A program made the translations under genes and the position numbers. The notes beneath the pieces are model-generated. The model did no database searches, had not been told where the DNA came from, and saw only the letters and a list, made by a program, of their open reading frames with translations. 36,649 bases of DNA from NCBI RefSeq assembly GCF_009765865.1, contig NZ_LMUQ01000043.1:1-36649 (forward strand), given 5' to 3'. The stretch comes from Acidisoma sp. L85 (GTDB taxonomy: Bacteria; Pseudomonadota; Alphaproteobacteria; Acetobacterales; Acetobacteraceae). Shown here piece by piece: positions 16,639 through 25,022 of this stretch (positions are counted from its first letter, which is position 1; every line of letters starts with the position of its first letter).

Positions 16639-17408
16639 TTTGATTGGCCGCCATTGTCTCCCGCCTCAGCGGTCTTCGTCACAATGAAGCGTTCGAGGGC
16701 ATCGACGATCACCTCGGTTTCATACCTGACGCGCGCAATTATGAGAGGTTCTATCGTCTTCAGATACCTCGGCTCTAATCGACCTGCGTGATAGTAGACC
16801 GACTTCACGCCGTTAGCCCCTAAGCTGCCCGTGGAACTGAGCACCCCCGTCATCGCAGCCTGGAATCCCTCGATATCGCCGCTTGCAACTGCAGCATGCA
16901 TATAGTTTAGTGATACTTCGACGTCTGTTTTTACTGCGTTGCCGAAGTTACGAACGCCGGCCTCACCCGCGAAACTGAAAAGCTCTTCGAGCATAGTCAC
17001 GTCGAGATCATGGCTGCTCACTGGCCGATACTCTAGGCGGTCTTTTAAATGAATCACGTTGCTGATGGGCGGCGGCAGCGAATCTTCGCGAGCCACGATG
17101 AGACTGTTCAAAGTCTGCACAAGGGTATCGGAGCTTATCGGATGGGCGAGGAAGGCGTCCGCGCCGGCACTTAGGCAATCTTGTTTCGTCGCTGCCCGAT
17201 CATCGGCGCTGATGGCTATGACTGGGAGGCGCCCCGATTCGCCCTCGCATACTTCCTGAAACCGGATGAGCTTGATGGCCTCGGTGCCGGAGAGTTCCGG
17301 CATGCATAGGTCGATCAGCACGGCGTCAAAGTCGCCTTTTGCGGACAACTGGTCCAGAACCGCGTCTCCGGAAGATACGACTGACGTTTCGAAGCCGGCT
17401 TTACGCAA
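16635..17408 (-). CDS. truncated receiver plus degenerate HPt domain protein
   Basis: The open frame gives 257 residues from a TTG at 17408. Residues 1-105 are a receiver domain lacking its first strand and acidic pair: the frame before the TTG reads WRKLLRKAGFETSV, a normal alpha-1 region, but a stop lies seven codons upstream. The phospho-Asp site is present (FDAVLIDLCMPELSG), yet the conserved Lys is His (AHPIS). Residues 135-230 match an HPt domain (LDVTMLEELFSFAGEAGVRN; VLSSTGSLGANGV), but the phosphorylatable His is replaced (AAMTGVLSS). The layout is that of the C-terminus of an RpfC-like hybrid kinase. It is either a decayed fragment or a repurposed binding module. It overlaps the XRE gene by ATGA. 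Confidence 0.62.
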   Translation of the reverse strand: MRKAGFETSVVSSGDAVLDQLSAKGDFDAVLIDLCMPELSGTEAIKLIRFQEVCEGESGRLPVIAISADDRAATKQDCLSAGADAFLAHPISSDTLVQTLNSLIVAREDSLPPPISNVIHLKDRLEYRPVSSHDLDVTMLEELFSFAGEAGVRNFGNAVKTDVEVSLNYMHAAVASGDIEGFQAAMTGVLSSTGSLGANGVKSVYYHAGRLEPRYLKTIEPLIIARVRYETEVIVDALERFIVTKTAEAGDNGGQSK

Positions 17409-17476
17409 TAGTTTACGCCAAGGTCTTCCATGCTAAGCTGGACACCTCCGGCCCGACCCGCCTCAATCGCCCGATT

Positions 17477-18046
17477 ATGCTCGCAGCACCGTCGAAGACA
17501 GATATTCGCGCAACTGTCGGGACAACCCGGACCATCGTCGAGAATCTACTCACGGGCAGGACGTCGGCGACGGACAAGGTCGAGGATGGCGAAATTCTCG
17601 CGGCGATGCTGGACGCCTTCGCCGCGGGCGCCAAGGAGCGGCAACCAATCGCTGCATGTGCAGACGCGGCAATCGACGCTGCGGGGTCCAAGCACATCGC
17701 CATGCTTCGTGCAGGCCACGTGAATCCGGAGGGCGGGGAGGGCACGGAGCCGCCTGTGACTGATCTGCTGCCGATGTTGGAAGCGACAAGCGCCGCGGTG
17801 TTCGCAGGCGCCGTCGATCCCGGCACACCGACCGGCCCGATCAACGCGGATGACATGCGGGTGCTGGTGCGTATTGAGACTTCTGTATCTAGAAGTGCTC
17901 AAGTGGGACGCCGGAACAGCCTTGCCGCGCTGGCGGAGCGGGACCGAGCGCGCCAAGGCCGTCAAGCACCCGCTCGACCGTCTGCGATGGGGGCGCCGGA
18001 GTTGCTCAAATTGATAGACGGTCTAATCGAGCAATTGGCGGCATGA
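17477..18046 (+). CDS. hypothetical protein, unknown family
   Basis: A 189-residue Ala-rich, mildly acidic protein that I do not recognise. Codon third positions are strongly G/C, like neighbouring real genes, and the sequence alternates helical stretches (GEILAAMLDAFAAGAKERQP; LLPMLEATSAAVFAGAV) with Pro/Gly linkers. The basic segment AERDRARQGRQAPARPS precedes a terminal amphipathic helix (APELLKLIDGLIEQL). No signal peptide or membrane segment is present. The ATG at 17477 has a weak ribosome binding site. It diverges from the truncated receiver gene, and its left edge may be a rearrangement junction. Confidence 0.42.
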   Translation: MLAAPSKTDIRATVGTTRTIVENLLTGRTSATDKVEDGEILAAMLDAFAAGAKERQPIAACADAAIDAAGSKHIAMLRAGHVNPEGGEGTEPPVTDLLPMLEATSAAVFAGAVDPGTPTGPINADDMRVLVRIETSVSRSAQVGRRNSLAALAERDRARQGRQAPARPSAMGAPELLKLIDGLIEQLAA

Positions 18047-18167
18047 ACCTCGGGAACCTTAAATACATGAGCATCAGACCTGAGGCTGGCCGCTGTTGAT
18101 CTTGAAGCTAGTCTTGGCCGGGATAGGCTACCTGCTCTCGGCGCCCGTCGCGCCGGAACGGACGCCA

Positions 18168-19071
18168 CTATTCTAGATACGGCGTCAGCACATCTTCGAT
18201 CCATTTCATGAATGCGCGGGTGCGGCGCGACAGATTGCTCCGATGTGCTACGACAAGGGACACTGCGATAGCCCGGCGACGAAAAGGGGGGATGATCTCC
18301 ACAAGCGCCCCACTTCTAAGTATTGGCCAATTCCCAAGAGCGGTGCCTGAATCAGGCCAAGGCCGGCGACGGCGGCGGCGTCGTAGGTCTGCGCGCTGTT
18401 GACGTGGAGCGCACCAGGCAACTGAAGCGTCGCGTAACTGTCGCCGTCCGGATATTCCCATCCATAGGGTCTAGCGCCCAGCGTCGTCGAAAAATGATTG
18501 TCCGATGTTCCTGACGCTGGAGATCTTCAAGCGATCGAGGGACGCCATATCGCGCCAGATAGGCTGGACTGGCAGCGTTGACCATGCGCAACAGGCCAAG
18601 CGGGCGGGCAATCAGCGTCTCGTCCCCTATGGGTCCAAGCCGCAATACACAGTCGAACCCCTCTTGAACCAGATCCACTTGCCGATCCGTGCTCGATATC
18701 TCCAGCTCCAACTCGGGGTGAGTCGCCATGAAACCCGGCAAGGCCGGCACGACCGTTGTGCGCGCGACCTCGGTCGGAAGATCGACCCGCAAACGACCGC
18801 GAAGTGCTACGCGATCGCACGCGAACATCGAATGCAGGTCATCGACTTCAGCCAGTAGATCGCGGGCACGCGCATGAAATGCGCGTCCGTCCTCCGTCAA
18901 CTGCACGCTGCGCGTCGTCCGGTGCAGAAGCCTGACACCGACATCTTCTTCCAGTTTCCGGACCGCCGTTGAGGCCCTCCCTTTTTGGATGCCCAGGCTA
19001 TCAGCCGCGTGGGTGAAGCTCCCCATTTCCGCGACCGTGATGAATATGAGGATGGATTCGAGATTCTGCAT
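18168..19071 (-). pseudogene. LysR-family regulator with two frameshifts
   Basis: Residues 1-200 are a normal LysR protein: the winged helix MQNLESILIFITVAEMGSFT, RASTAVRKLEEDVGVRLLHR, then the effector domain to RRWALDP near 18465. The family sequence then continues in a second frame (GDSYATLQLPGALHVNSAQT, YDAAAVAGLGLIQAP) and after about 18345 in a third (LGNWPILRSGALVEIIPPFR to LTPYLE at 18168). Two frame changes therefore break the effector domain. It diverges from the intact DoxX/NmrA pair, which it presumably once controlled. Sequencing error is possible but would need two independent events. Confidence 0.78.
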
Positions 19072-19163
19072 ACTCCGGCCTCGGTATTGTTTATTAAAAA
19101 GAGAACAGTGAGTTCATTGCCCCAGCGTTTATCACACCAAAGAGACATAGTAACCTCCCAAAT

Positions 19164-19180
19164 ATGAGGATCTTCCTCAT
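19164..19180. promoter_or_regulatory. dyad in the LysR-DoxX intergenic region
   Basis: A perfect dyad, ATGAGGA-TCT-TCCTCAT, sits immediately upstream of the ribosome binding site of the doxX-like gene (GTG at 19194). Its position between divergent regulator and target fits an operator or the promoter-proximal part of a LysR site; a mRNA hairpin next to the ribosome binding site is an alternative. Confidence 0.4.
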
Positions 19181-19193
19181 TGGAGAATGACGA

Positions 19194-19616
19194 GTGTCCG
19201 AAACAATGAACCTGCATCACGCGCGTGAAGCTATAACCTTGCATCACAGCCTGTGGGCCGGCCGGATCATGAACGCGATTGTCGTTATCGCTCTGATGGC
19301 AGATGGCATTATTCAGCTTTTCGCGCCGGCACAGATTGCAAGCATGTTGCAGGAAACCGGCTTCGCGACGGACCTGACCAGTGTCGTGGGCCCGGTCCTA
19401 CTCGTCTGCGCTATCTGTTACGCCATCCCGGCCACTGCCGTCCTCGGCGCGATCCTGGTGACAGGCTATCTAGGAGGTCCCATCTGCGCCCATGTCCGCA
19501 TCGGTGAGCTGGGGTCGCCGCCGGAAATCATTTCCCTGCTTCTAGGCGCGATGACATGGGGCGGCCTCTACGCGCGCGATCCCCGTATCCGGGCCATTCT
19601 GCCGCTCATCCGTTGA
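19194..19616 (+). CDS. DoxX-like family membrane protein
   Basis: A 140-residue protein with four hydrophobic helices, starting at WAGRIMNAIVVIALMADGII and continuing through VVGPVLLVCAICYAIPATAV, LGAILVTGYLGGPICAHVRI and ISLLLGAMTWGGLYA. The TGYLGG-I-AHVR pattern is characteristic of DoxX-like proteins, small inner-membrane proteins linked with quinone and redox balance. A GTG at 19194 is served by GGAG eight bases upstream; the ATG at 19206 is an alternative. The NmrA-like gene follows 44 bases after the stop, so the two form an operon. Confidence 0.8.
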   Translation: MSETMNLHHAREAITLHHSLWAGRIMNAIVVIALMADGIIQLFAPAQIASMLQETGFATDLTSVVGPVLLVCAICYAIPATAVLGAILVTGYLGGPICAHVRIGELGSPPEIISLLLGAMTWGGLYARDPRIRAILPLIR

Positions 19617-19660
19617 ACCAAGAGGGCAGTCTTCTGTCCCTCAAGATTAGGAGAAAACAC

Positions 19661-20533
19661 ATGTTTTTAGTAATGGGAATTACGGGAAAAGTTGGCGGCG
19701 CGACGGCAAAGCATCTGTTGGCGCACGGCAAGGAGGTACGCGCGCTGGTTCGCGATCGCGAAAGGGCGTCAAACTGGGCAAATCAGGGCGTGGAACTGGT
19801 AGACGGCGATTGGAATGCTTCGGCAGCCGTCGAGCAAGCGCTCGAGGGCGTCGAAGGCGCTTTCGTCATGTTGCCGGCTGTCTGGGCGCCCTCGCCCGAC
19901 TACAGAGAAGCAAAGGGCGTGATTGCAAACTATGTCGAGGCGCTCACCAAGACAGCGCCGCCGCGGGTGGTGGCACTTTCGTCAATGGGTGCGAACAGGA
20001 CCAGCGGGCTCGGGATGATCACGGCCTTGTCTCTTCTGGAGCGAGGTTTTCGCGACCTGACATCCCCAATCGCGTTTGTGCGCGCAGGTGGATTCTTCGA
20101 AAACTTCTTGTACGGCTTGCAGGTCGCCCAGGGCGGAACGCTGCCAGTCTACTATAATCCGACAAACCGGAAGTCGACCATGATCGCGACGAACGACATT
20201 GGCGCGGAGGTCGCAACCCTTTTGACTGGGCCAGCTTGGTCAGGGCAGCGCGTCGTCGAGCTTGGTTCGATAGTCAGCGCGGATGAAGTCGCGGAGCAAT
20301 TGGGTGAAGTTCTGAATCTCGACGTAAAAGCAGTTGCGGTTCCGCGCGCAGGTTGGGCGGAAGCGTTCGAACGGTTCGGCATCCCGAATGGCCACACCGG
20401 ACCCGCCGAAGAAATGTTTGACGCCGTTAACGCGGGATGGATGGACCTCGGAGCCGAGAATACGGGGCACGTGGCGGGTAAAACGCCTGCACGTGATGTA
20501 TTCGAGGCTGCACAGAACGCCGCCAAGGCGTGA
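19661..20533 (+). CDS. NmrA-family NAD(P)-binding protein
   Basis: A 290-residue atypical SDR. It begins MFLVMGITGKVGGATAKHLL, the GxxGxxG dinucleotide motif, followed by VRALVRDRERA with basic residues that favour NADP(H). Later segments (GVELVDGDW; GAFVMLPAVWAPSPDYREAK; VVALSSMGA; FVRAGGFFENFLY) match NmrA/QOR2-like quinone reductases and redox sensors. The Tyr-x3-Lys pair is absent, as is usual in this group. AGGAG lies about seven bases before the ATG. Together with the DoxX-like protein it probably handles quinone or electrophile stress. Confidence 0.85.
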   Translation: MFLVMGITGKVGGATAKHLLAHGKEVRALVRDRERASNWANQGVELVDGDWNASAAVEQALEGVEGAFVMLPAVWAPSPDYREAKGVIANYVEALTKTAPPRVVALSSMGANRTSGLGMITALSLLERGFRDLTSPIAFVRAGGFFENFLYGLQVAQGGTLPVYYNPTNRKSTMIATNDIGAEVATLLTGPAWSGQRVVELGSIVSADEVAEQLGEVLNLDVKAVAVPRAGWAEAFERFGIPNGHTGPAEEMFDAVNAGWMDLGAENTGHVAGKTPARDVFEAAQNAAKA

Positions 20534-20579
20534 GTCGGGGTCTCTGTCAGGTTTCGGCTAGTCATGCCATACGGGAAAT

Positions 20580-20613
20580 GTCCGGTTTCTGATCATGCCG
20601 GCCTAAACCGGAC
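20580..20613 (+). terminator. hairpin downstream of NmrA-like gene
   Basis: Perfect 9-bp arms GTCCGGTTT (20580-20588) and AAACCGGAC (20605-20613) enclose a 16-nt loop, 47 bases after the stop. There is no T-run, so it may be a factor-dependent terminator or mRNA-stabilising hairpin. Confidence 0.4.
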
Positions 20614-20742
20614 TGACAGCTTTCCACCCAAGAGGCCATAAAGCCCCCGTCGGCTCTCGACCGAGGCTGTGTGAATACGTCGTTCTGACGCTCTTTGGTA
20701 TGACGGCTAGCTGGTCGTGACGATCAGGGCTTACCCCCGCCG

Positions 20743-21524
20743 TCAGGCTCGGATGGCTTGCAGCACCGGCGCCACCCCGAGAAGCTTGATGACCCTTTTT
20801 ATGTTATAGGCCAGGACTGCGAGGCTCATCTGGGTTCGGACTTTTTCGAGTGTGCGGGTCAGGAAGGGTGTAATGCCGCCCCAGGCTTTGAACGTGCCAA
20901 AGACATGCTCGACGGTTTGGCGGCGCAGCGCCATCGCGTCGGGCAGTTGGTCGAGCCTGGTTTGCATGGCGTCGAGCACCACCTCATGCTTCCAGCGCTT
21001 GAAGCGTTTGATATTCTCCGGTGTGCAACGTGGTCTGAGCTCGCAGCTGAGACAGGCGGTCAGATTGCGGTAATGAGTGATGTCGCCACGGTTGTCCGAG
21101 CGCTCGACGCCTTTGGTCAGGTGTGCGCCAGCCGGGCAGGTGTAGTGGTCAGCGGTCGCGTCATAGACAAAGTCACCTCGCGCGAAGAGACCCAGCTTGA
21201 GCCTGCCGGAGGTGTCTATCTTCGGCACGCAGGCAACACGCCGGTTCCATCGCATGCCAGCACCTGCTCGCTGTTAAAGTAGCTCCGATCGGCCAGGATC
21301 GTGATCTCGGTGGCTTGCGCGGCATCCTTGGCTCCCAATCCCATTAATACGAGTTGCGAGCGGTCGTGTCCCTCATTGACCACTTCATGCGCCATGATCA
21401 GGTGGTGTTCTGTGTCCACAGCAAGCTGCACGTTGTAGCCGACGATGCCGGTGCCACGGCCGCTGGTCGCCATGGAACGCGCGTCGGGATCGGTCAACGA
21501 TATTTGGCCGTCGGGCTGGCTTTG
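20743..21524 (-). pseudogene. IS1182-family transposase remnant
   Basis: The first block (21216-21524) reads ISLTDPDARSMATSGRGTGI and GYNVQLAVDTEHHLIMAHEV, the central DDE-domain region of IS1182 transposases. The second block (20743-21255), in another frame, holds the rest: the zinc-binding TACLSCELRPRCT, then RQTVEHVFGTFKAWGGITPF with the catalytic Glu, to LGVAPVLQAIRA. A frame change near 21235 separates them, and a TAG at 21525-21527 plus missing N-terminal sequence complete the damage. GAGGCTGTGTGAATAC at 20663-20678 may be the 3' terminal inverted repeat of this family; no second end is seen. Confidence 0.75.
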
Positions 21525-21529
21525 CTAGC

Positions 21530-23293
21530 GAATTCTGGGTTCTTCCGCACATTTCGTGCTGGTTTGACGTTAGGCTGCGTTCAGCACCCGAGCGCGAAGG
21601 AGTTCGAAGCCTGCGCGGCCGTACATGGTGCGTTTTAGCATCTTCAGGCGACTGATCTGTCCCTCCACGGGGCTTGTGGTCCAGGGCAATTCAAGCGACG
21701 CCGAAATTGCTGCGAAGTCGCGACGTAAACCTGCGGCGAACCGCGCGAGCATGGTGTCAGCGGCGGCGGCAAGGATCGTGCCGAGATCGCCATTAATCTT
21801 GCGTCGGGGAAGCGCATTGAACTGCTGCGCCCAAGCGACGGCCGCGGCGAGCGCGGGCTCGTCCTCGAGCAGCTTGGTCCTGAAGAGTTCGTCCTCGGCG
21901 GTCAGCCTTGATGTTCCCGACATAAGCAGCCGTGCCAGCCGATACCCCCGCGGAACCGGCCAGATAGGCGGCAGGGGATCAGCCGCGATCTTGCCCTCGC
22001 CTGCGTCGTCTCGGCGATGCTTGCTCACCCAGTGCCGCACTGTGCTCGGTCGCCCGCGGAAGCCTAGGGACACCAGTTCGCGCCAGAGTTGGGCAGCGTT
22101 GCGGCATCCTTCATTCCACCGGCACGTCAGGACGTCGGCGAAAGGGTCGAGGATGCCGCCGCTCGGCGGCTGCTTCCACAGCGGGGCGTGCCCCAATCGG
22201 AGCCATCTTCGGACCGTCTTGCGCTCGGCGCCGAGTTCGGCGGCGACGCGTTTGATCGACGCTCCAGCGCTGCGCAGTCGCGCGGCCTCCTCGTACCGAG
22301 ACTGTCGGCGCGCACGCGATGCCATGCTGATCAACTCCGCAGCGGTCGGCTTCGAGGTGGCGGCTGTCATGGCAGCAGGAGGGGCCGATGCGGCGGACGC
22401 GCGGAGATTCGCCCTTACGTGTTGGGCCGCGCGGCCGGCGGCGGCACTGTGCTTGTCGGTAAGGTTCTGAACGGCCTCGCCGAGATTCCTGAGCAGGTGC
22501 CACCGGTCGGCTACTTGCACCGCGGCGGGCGCCCCTTGCCGAATGCCGTCGGCATAAGCGCCAGCACGGTCACGGGCTACGACCTCGATACCGGGGCGAT
22601 CGCGCAGCCAAGCTGCAACAGTTCCTGCTTCCCGGTCGGGCAAGAGATCCACCACGTGGTTGGTCTCCAGGTCCACCACCACTGTCCCGTACCGACGTCC
22701 TCGTCTCCACGCCCAATCGTCAATCCCGAGCACTCGTGGAGTTCGCGCGGGCGCTCCAATGCGTGACAGGGCCGATGCCAATCGCAGCAGCGTGTCCGGG
22801 CTGGTCGGGATTGCAAGCCGCGTCGCAAGGCGCGCACCAGCCTCACCGCCCAGCGCGAACGCTAGATGTCGATGCAAATCTCGAAGTCTTTCGGTCTGTC
22901 GGCTCGACGGGTGTATTACCCCTGTCAGACGTTCAGCGAATGTCTGGCGCGAACAAATCCGGTTGCGACAGCGGAAGCGGCGCGCTGCCACCCGGATCGT
23001 CACGGCTCGTCCTTGCCACGGTAGATCACTCAAAACGCGCCGATAAACACTGTGAACCCGTGTCGACGCCACGCCGCAGGTTGGACAATCCGCGACCATT
23101 GGGCGGGGTGACGCCTCGATTGTCACTCGATCTGCAGTCGGCACCACGCGAATCACTTGTAGCGCGCGAGGGATGAAGGAAAGCAAGGAAGGGGGCACGT
23201 TGAGCACCTTGGACGTGAGTCCAGGTGTCTCCTCGATCCAGTCCTCGAGTACAAGCCAAACCAGCACGAAATGTGCGGAAGAACCGAATTCTG
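21530..23293 (-). mobile_element. complete ISL3-family insertion sequence with 8-bp target duplication
   Basis: The element spans 21538-23285 (1,748 bp). Its ends are perfect 29-bp inverted repeats, 21538-21566 beginning GGTTCTTCCGCACATTTCGT and 23257-23285. Both sides carry the same octamer, GAATTCTG (21530-21537 and 23286-23293), the 8-bp duplication expected for ISL3. The perfect ends and duplication indicate a recent, intact insertion. It lies at the truncated 5' edge of the IS1182 remnant. Confidence 0.93.
21570..23198 (-). CDS. ISL3-family transposase
   Basis: A 542-residue transposase. It has the N-terminal zinc-ribbon-like region (ADCPTCGVASTRVHSVYRRV; RFRCRNRICSRQTFAERL), the DDE core (VLGIDDWAWRRGRRYGTVVV; VVARDRAGAYADGIRQGAP; VADRWHLLRNLGEAV), an inserted helix-turn-helix (AAELGAERKTVRRWLRLG), and the terminal WTTSPVEGQISRLKMLKRTM with the catalytic Glu. 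I start it at the GTG at 23198, inside the element, with AAGGTG about seven bases upstream; an open frame runs on to 23336 but crosses the inverted repeat and target site. The stop lies three bases inside the left terminal repeat. It looks functional. Confidence 0.92.
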   Translation of the reverse strand: MPPSLLSFIPRALQVIRVVPTADRVTIEASPRPMVADCPTCGVASTRVHSVYRRVLSDLPWQGRAVTIRVAARRFRCRNRICSRQTFAERLTGVIHPSSRQTERLRDLHRHLAFALGGEAGARLATRLAIPTSPDTLLRLASALSRIGAPARTPRVLGIDDWAWRRGRRYGTVVVDLETNHVVDLLPDREAGTVAAWLRDRPGIEVVARDRAGAYADGIRQGAPAAVQVADRWHLLRNLGEAVQNLTDKHSAAAGRAAQHVRANLRASAASAPPAAMTAATSKPTAAELISMASRARRQSRYEEAARLRSAGASIKRVAAELGAERKTVRRWLRLGHAPLWKQPPSGGILDPFADVLTCRWNEGCRNAAQLWRELVSLGFRGRPSTVRHWVSKHRRDDAGEGKIAADPLPPIWPVPRGYRLARLLMSGTSRLTAEDELFRTKLLEDEPALAAAVAWAQQFNALPRRKINGDLGTILAAAADTMLARFAAGLRRDFAAISASLELPWTTSPVEGQISRLKMLKRTMYGRAGFELLRARVLNAA

Positions 23294-23399
23294 GCCCGGA
23301 GTGCTGGCGGATTTTGGCCCACCCTCCGTCCCTCAACCTACGGTCACCCTGGTTTTGCCGGGGGACGCGGAGTGGATTGGAACGTCAGAGTGGAATTGT

Positions 23400-23525
23400 T
23401 AGCCGCGCCAGTGTCCGGCTCATCGCCGACGGGCTGAGCCCAAGGCGGCGGGCGGCCCCAGTTACGCTACGTTCCGCGAGCAGCACATCGAGCGCTCCCA
23501 ACAAGTTCAGATCGACCGTCTTCAT
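23400..23525 (-). pseudogene. LysR-family regulator, N-terminal stub
   Basis: From the ATG at 23525 the frame reads MKTVDLNLLGALDVLLAERS and VTGAARRLGLSPSAMSRTLA, a perfect LysR winged-helix start, then leaves the family after RL near 23405. About 42 of some 300 residues remain. It diverges from the SDR gene at 23656 and was probably its regulator. The break lies about 110 bp from the ISL3 end, so another event removed the rest. Confidence 0.75.
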
Positions 23526-23655
23526 TGCCGTATCATACAGCCCAGTCTGCAAAGGCATAGCGTCGCGTGCAATCGATGTTTGCATCCTGTGCGGCTGGCG
23601 GCACGCATCGGACCCGCTATTCTCGGCTCGGACCCGATACAGAAGGAAAAGCGCC

Positions 23656-24366
23656 ATGGAGCCGAATACTGAAACTACTCAAACCATATTGCTGGTCGGT
23701 GCCTCGCGCGGTCTTGGCCTGGCGATGGCGGCCGAGTTCGTGGCGAAAAACTGGCATGTCATCGGCACGGTGCGCGAAAGTGGCCGGACCGGGCTGCATG
23801 ATCTGGCCGACGCGCACGGTGACCGGGTTTCGATCGAACCTCTGGACATCACCGAGCCCGACCAGATTGCGGGATTGTGCGACAAGCTTTCGGGCCGCGC
23901 CTTTGACATGCTGTTCGTCAATGCCGGCACCGCCAACCGAAATCAGGGCGAGACGATCGCGGAGGTCTCAACCGATGAGTTCGTGCGCGTGATGCTAACC
24001 AACGCGCTCGGCGCAATGCGTGCCGTCGAGGGTTTGCAGGACGTTGTGCATGAGGGCGGCGTGATCGGCGTCATGTCGTCGGGCCAGGGCAGCATCAGCA
24101 ACAACACCAAGGGTGGCCACGAGGTCTATCGCGGCAGCAAGGCGGCGCTCAACCAGTACATGCGGAGCTATGCCGCGCGCCATGCGGACGACGAGCGGGC
24201 GATACTGCTGATGGCGCCGGGCTGGATTCGTACCGAGCTGGGCGGACCGGAGGCGCCGTTCGGCGTCGAGGAGACCATCCCGCAGATTGTCGATACGCTC
24301 ATCGCCCAGCAGGGGCGACCGGGGCTGCGATATCTCGACCGGTTCGGCAAGACGGTGCCATGGTGA
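23656..24366 (+). CDS. short-chain dehydrogenase/reductase
   Basis: A 236-residue classical SDR. It has the dinucleotide motif GASRGLG, DITEPDQIAG for the adenine pocket, VNAGT in the NNAG position, a catalytic Ser in VMSSGQGS, and YRGSK as the Tyr-x3-Lys pair. The C-terminus (MAPGWIRTELGG) is typical. A purine-rich AAGGAAAAG precedes the ATG at 23656. It is a cytoplasmic NAD(P)-dependent oxidoreductase of unknown substrate. It was probably controlled by the divergent LysR gene, now a stub. Confidence 0.88.
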   Translation: MEPNTETTQTILLVGASRGLGLAMAAEFVAKNWHVIGTVRESGRTGLHDLADAHGDRVSIEPLDITEPDQIAGLCDKLSGRAFDMLFVNAGTANRNQGETIAEVSTDEFVRVMLTNALGAMRAVEGLQDVVHEGGVIGVMSSGQGSISNNTKGGHEVYRGSKAALNQYMRSYAARHADDERAILLMAPGWIRTELGGPEAPFGVEETIPQIVDTLIAQQGRPGLRYLDRFGKTVPW

Positions 24367-24431
24367 AGGCGAGCCGCCGCATGGCGCTTGAGGGATCGAG
24401 CGACTGTGCAAACGGCAGCTTCTTAGCCATT

Positions 24432-24983
24432 TTACGCGAGTTGACATTCCGTGACGACCCAACCCGGACGCCAGCGGTCCAAGCGGGCGGGCGCGAAAGC
24501 CTGCATTGCGTGGCGGAACATCCCGTCGGCTTTGCGCCCATGCCCATCGCTCAGACGGCCCGGTCGAGGTCTCGGGAGCGGACTTTGAATATCCGGAGCC
24601 GCGAAAGGTGCATTCGCCGCGACGAGGCAACCGGCCTCACCGAGAAAACTAGCGAACCGGTTGTTCGTGGCCAACACGAGGTCTGCGGCTGTCTCGGCCG
24701 AGTTGCGGACCGCATGCTTGATGCCGTCGGCGATCAGCAAACTCCGGCCAGCTGTGACCACATTCCATTTCGGGGCATCGTCCATAAGAAACACGTCGAG
24801 GCGACCTTCAAGAACATAGAAGCACTCGGGATCGATATGACCGTGCAGGGGAACAATTTTGCCCGGCGCCATGCGCGTCCGAAAGAGAACAGTGTCGCCA
24901 GGCGTGATGCCCATTCGCGCGACCATCTCAAAACGAGCGCCGACCATATCGATCATGTCGCCGAGTTTGACTTCCTCAACCAT
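24432..24983 (-). CDS. cupin-domain protein
   Basis: A 183-residue protein. Residues 1-120 form one cupin barrel: MAPGKIVPLHGHIDPECFYV and LEGRLDVFL hold the first metal-binding motif (His, His, Glu), and GIKHAVRNSAETAADLVLAT the second (His). Such proteins bind Fe, Mn or Zn and act as dioxygenases, isomerases or sensors; the reaction here is unknown. After NAPFAAPDI the sequence becomes Pro/Arg-rich and unlike the family, which suggests a frame change or fusion at the 3' end. GGAGG abuts the ATG at 24989 and is ideally spaced for the ATG at 24983. It lies 40 bp after the relaxase gene on the same strand. Confidence 0.75.
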   Translation of the reverse strand: MVEEVKLGDMIDMVGARFEMVARMGITPGDTVLFRTRMAPGKIVPLHGHIDPECFYVLEGRLDVFLMDDAPKWNVVTAGRSLLIADGIKHAVRNSAETAADLVLATNNRFASFLGEAGCLVAANAPFAAPDIQSPLPRPRPGRLSDGHGRKADGMFRHAMQAFAPARLDRWRPGWVVTECQLA

Positions 24984-25022
24984 GAACATCCTCCGAGTAT
25001 CCCGTCGTGCGATGCGGCGAAC

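Noticed and set aside
21625-22766. Plus-strand frames opposite the ISL3 transposase
   Set aside because: The minus-strand transposase is unmistakable; the plus frames have Ser/Arg/Ala-biased shadow composition.
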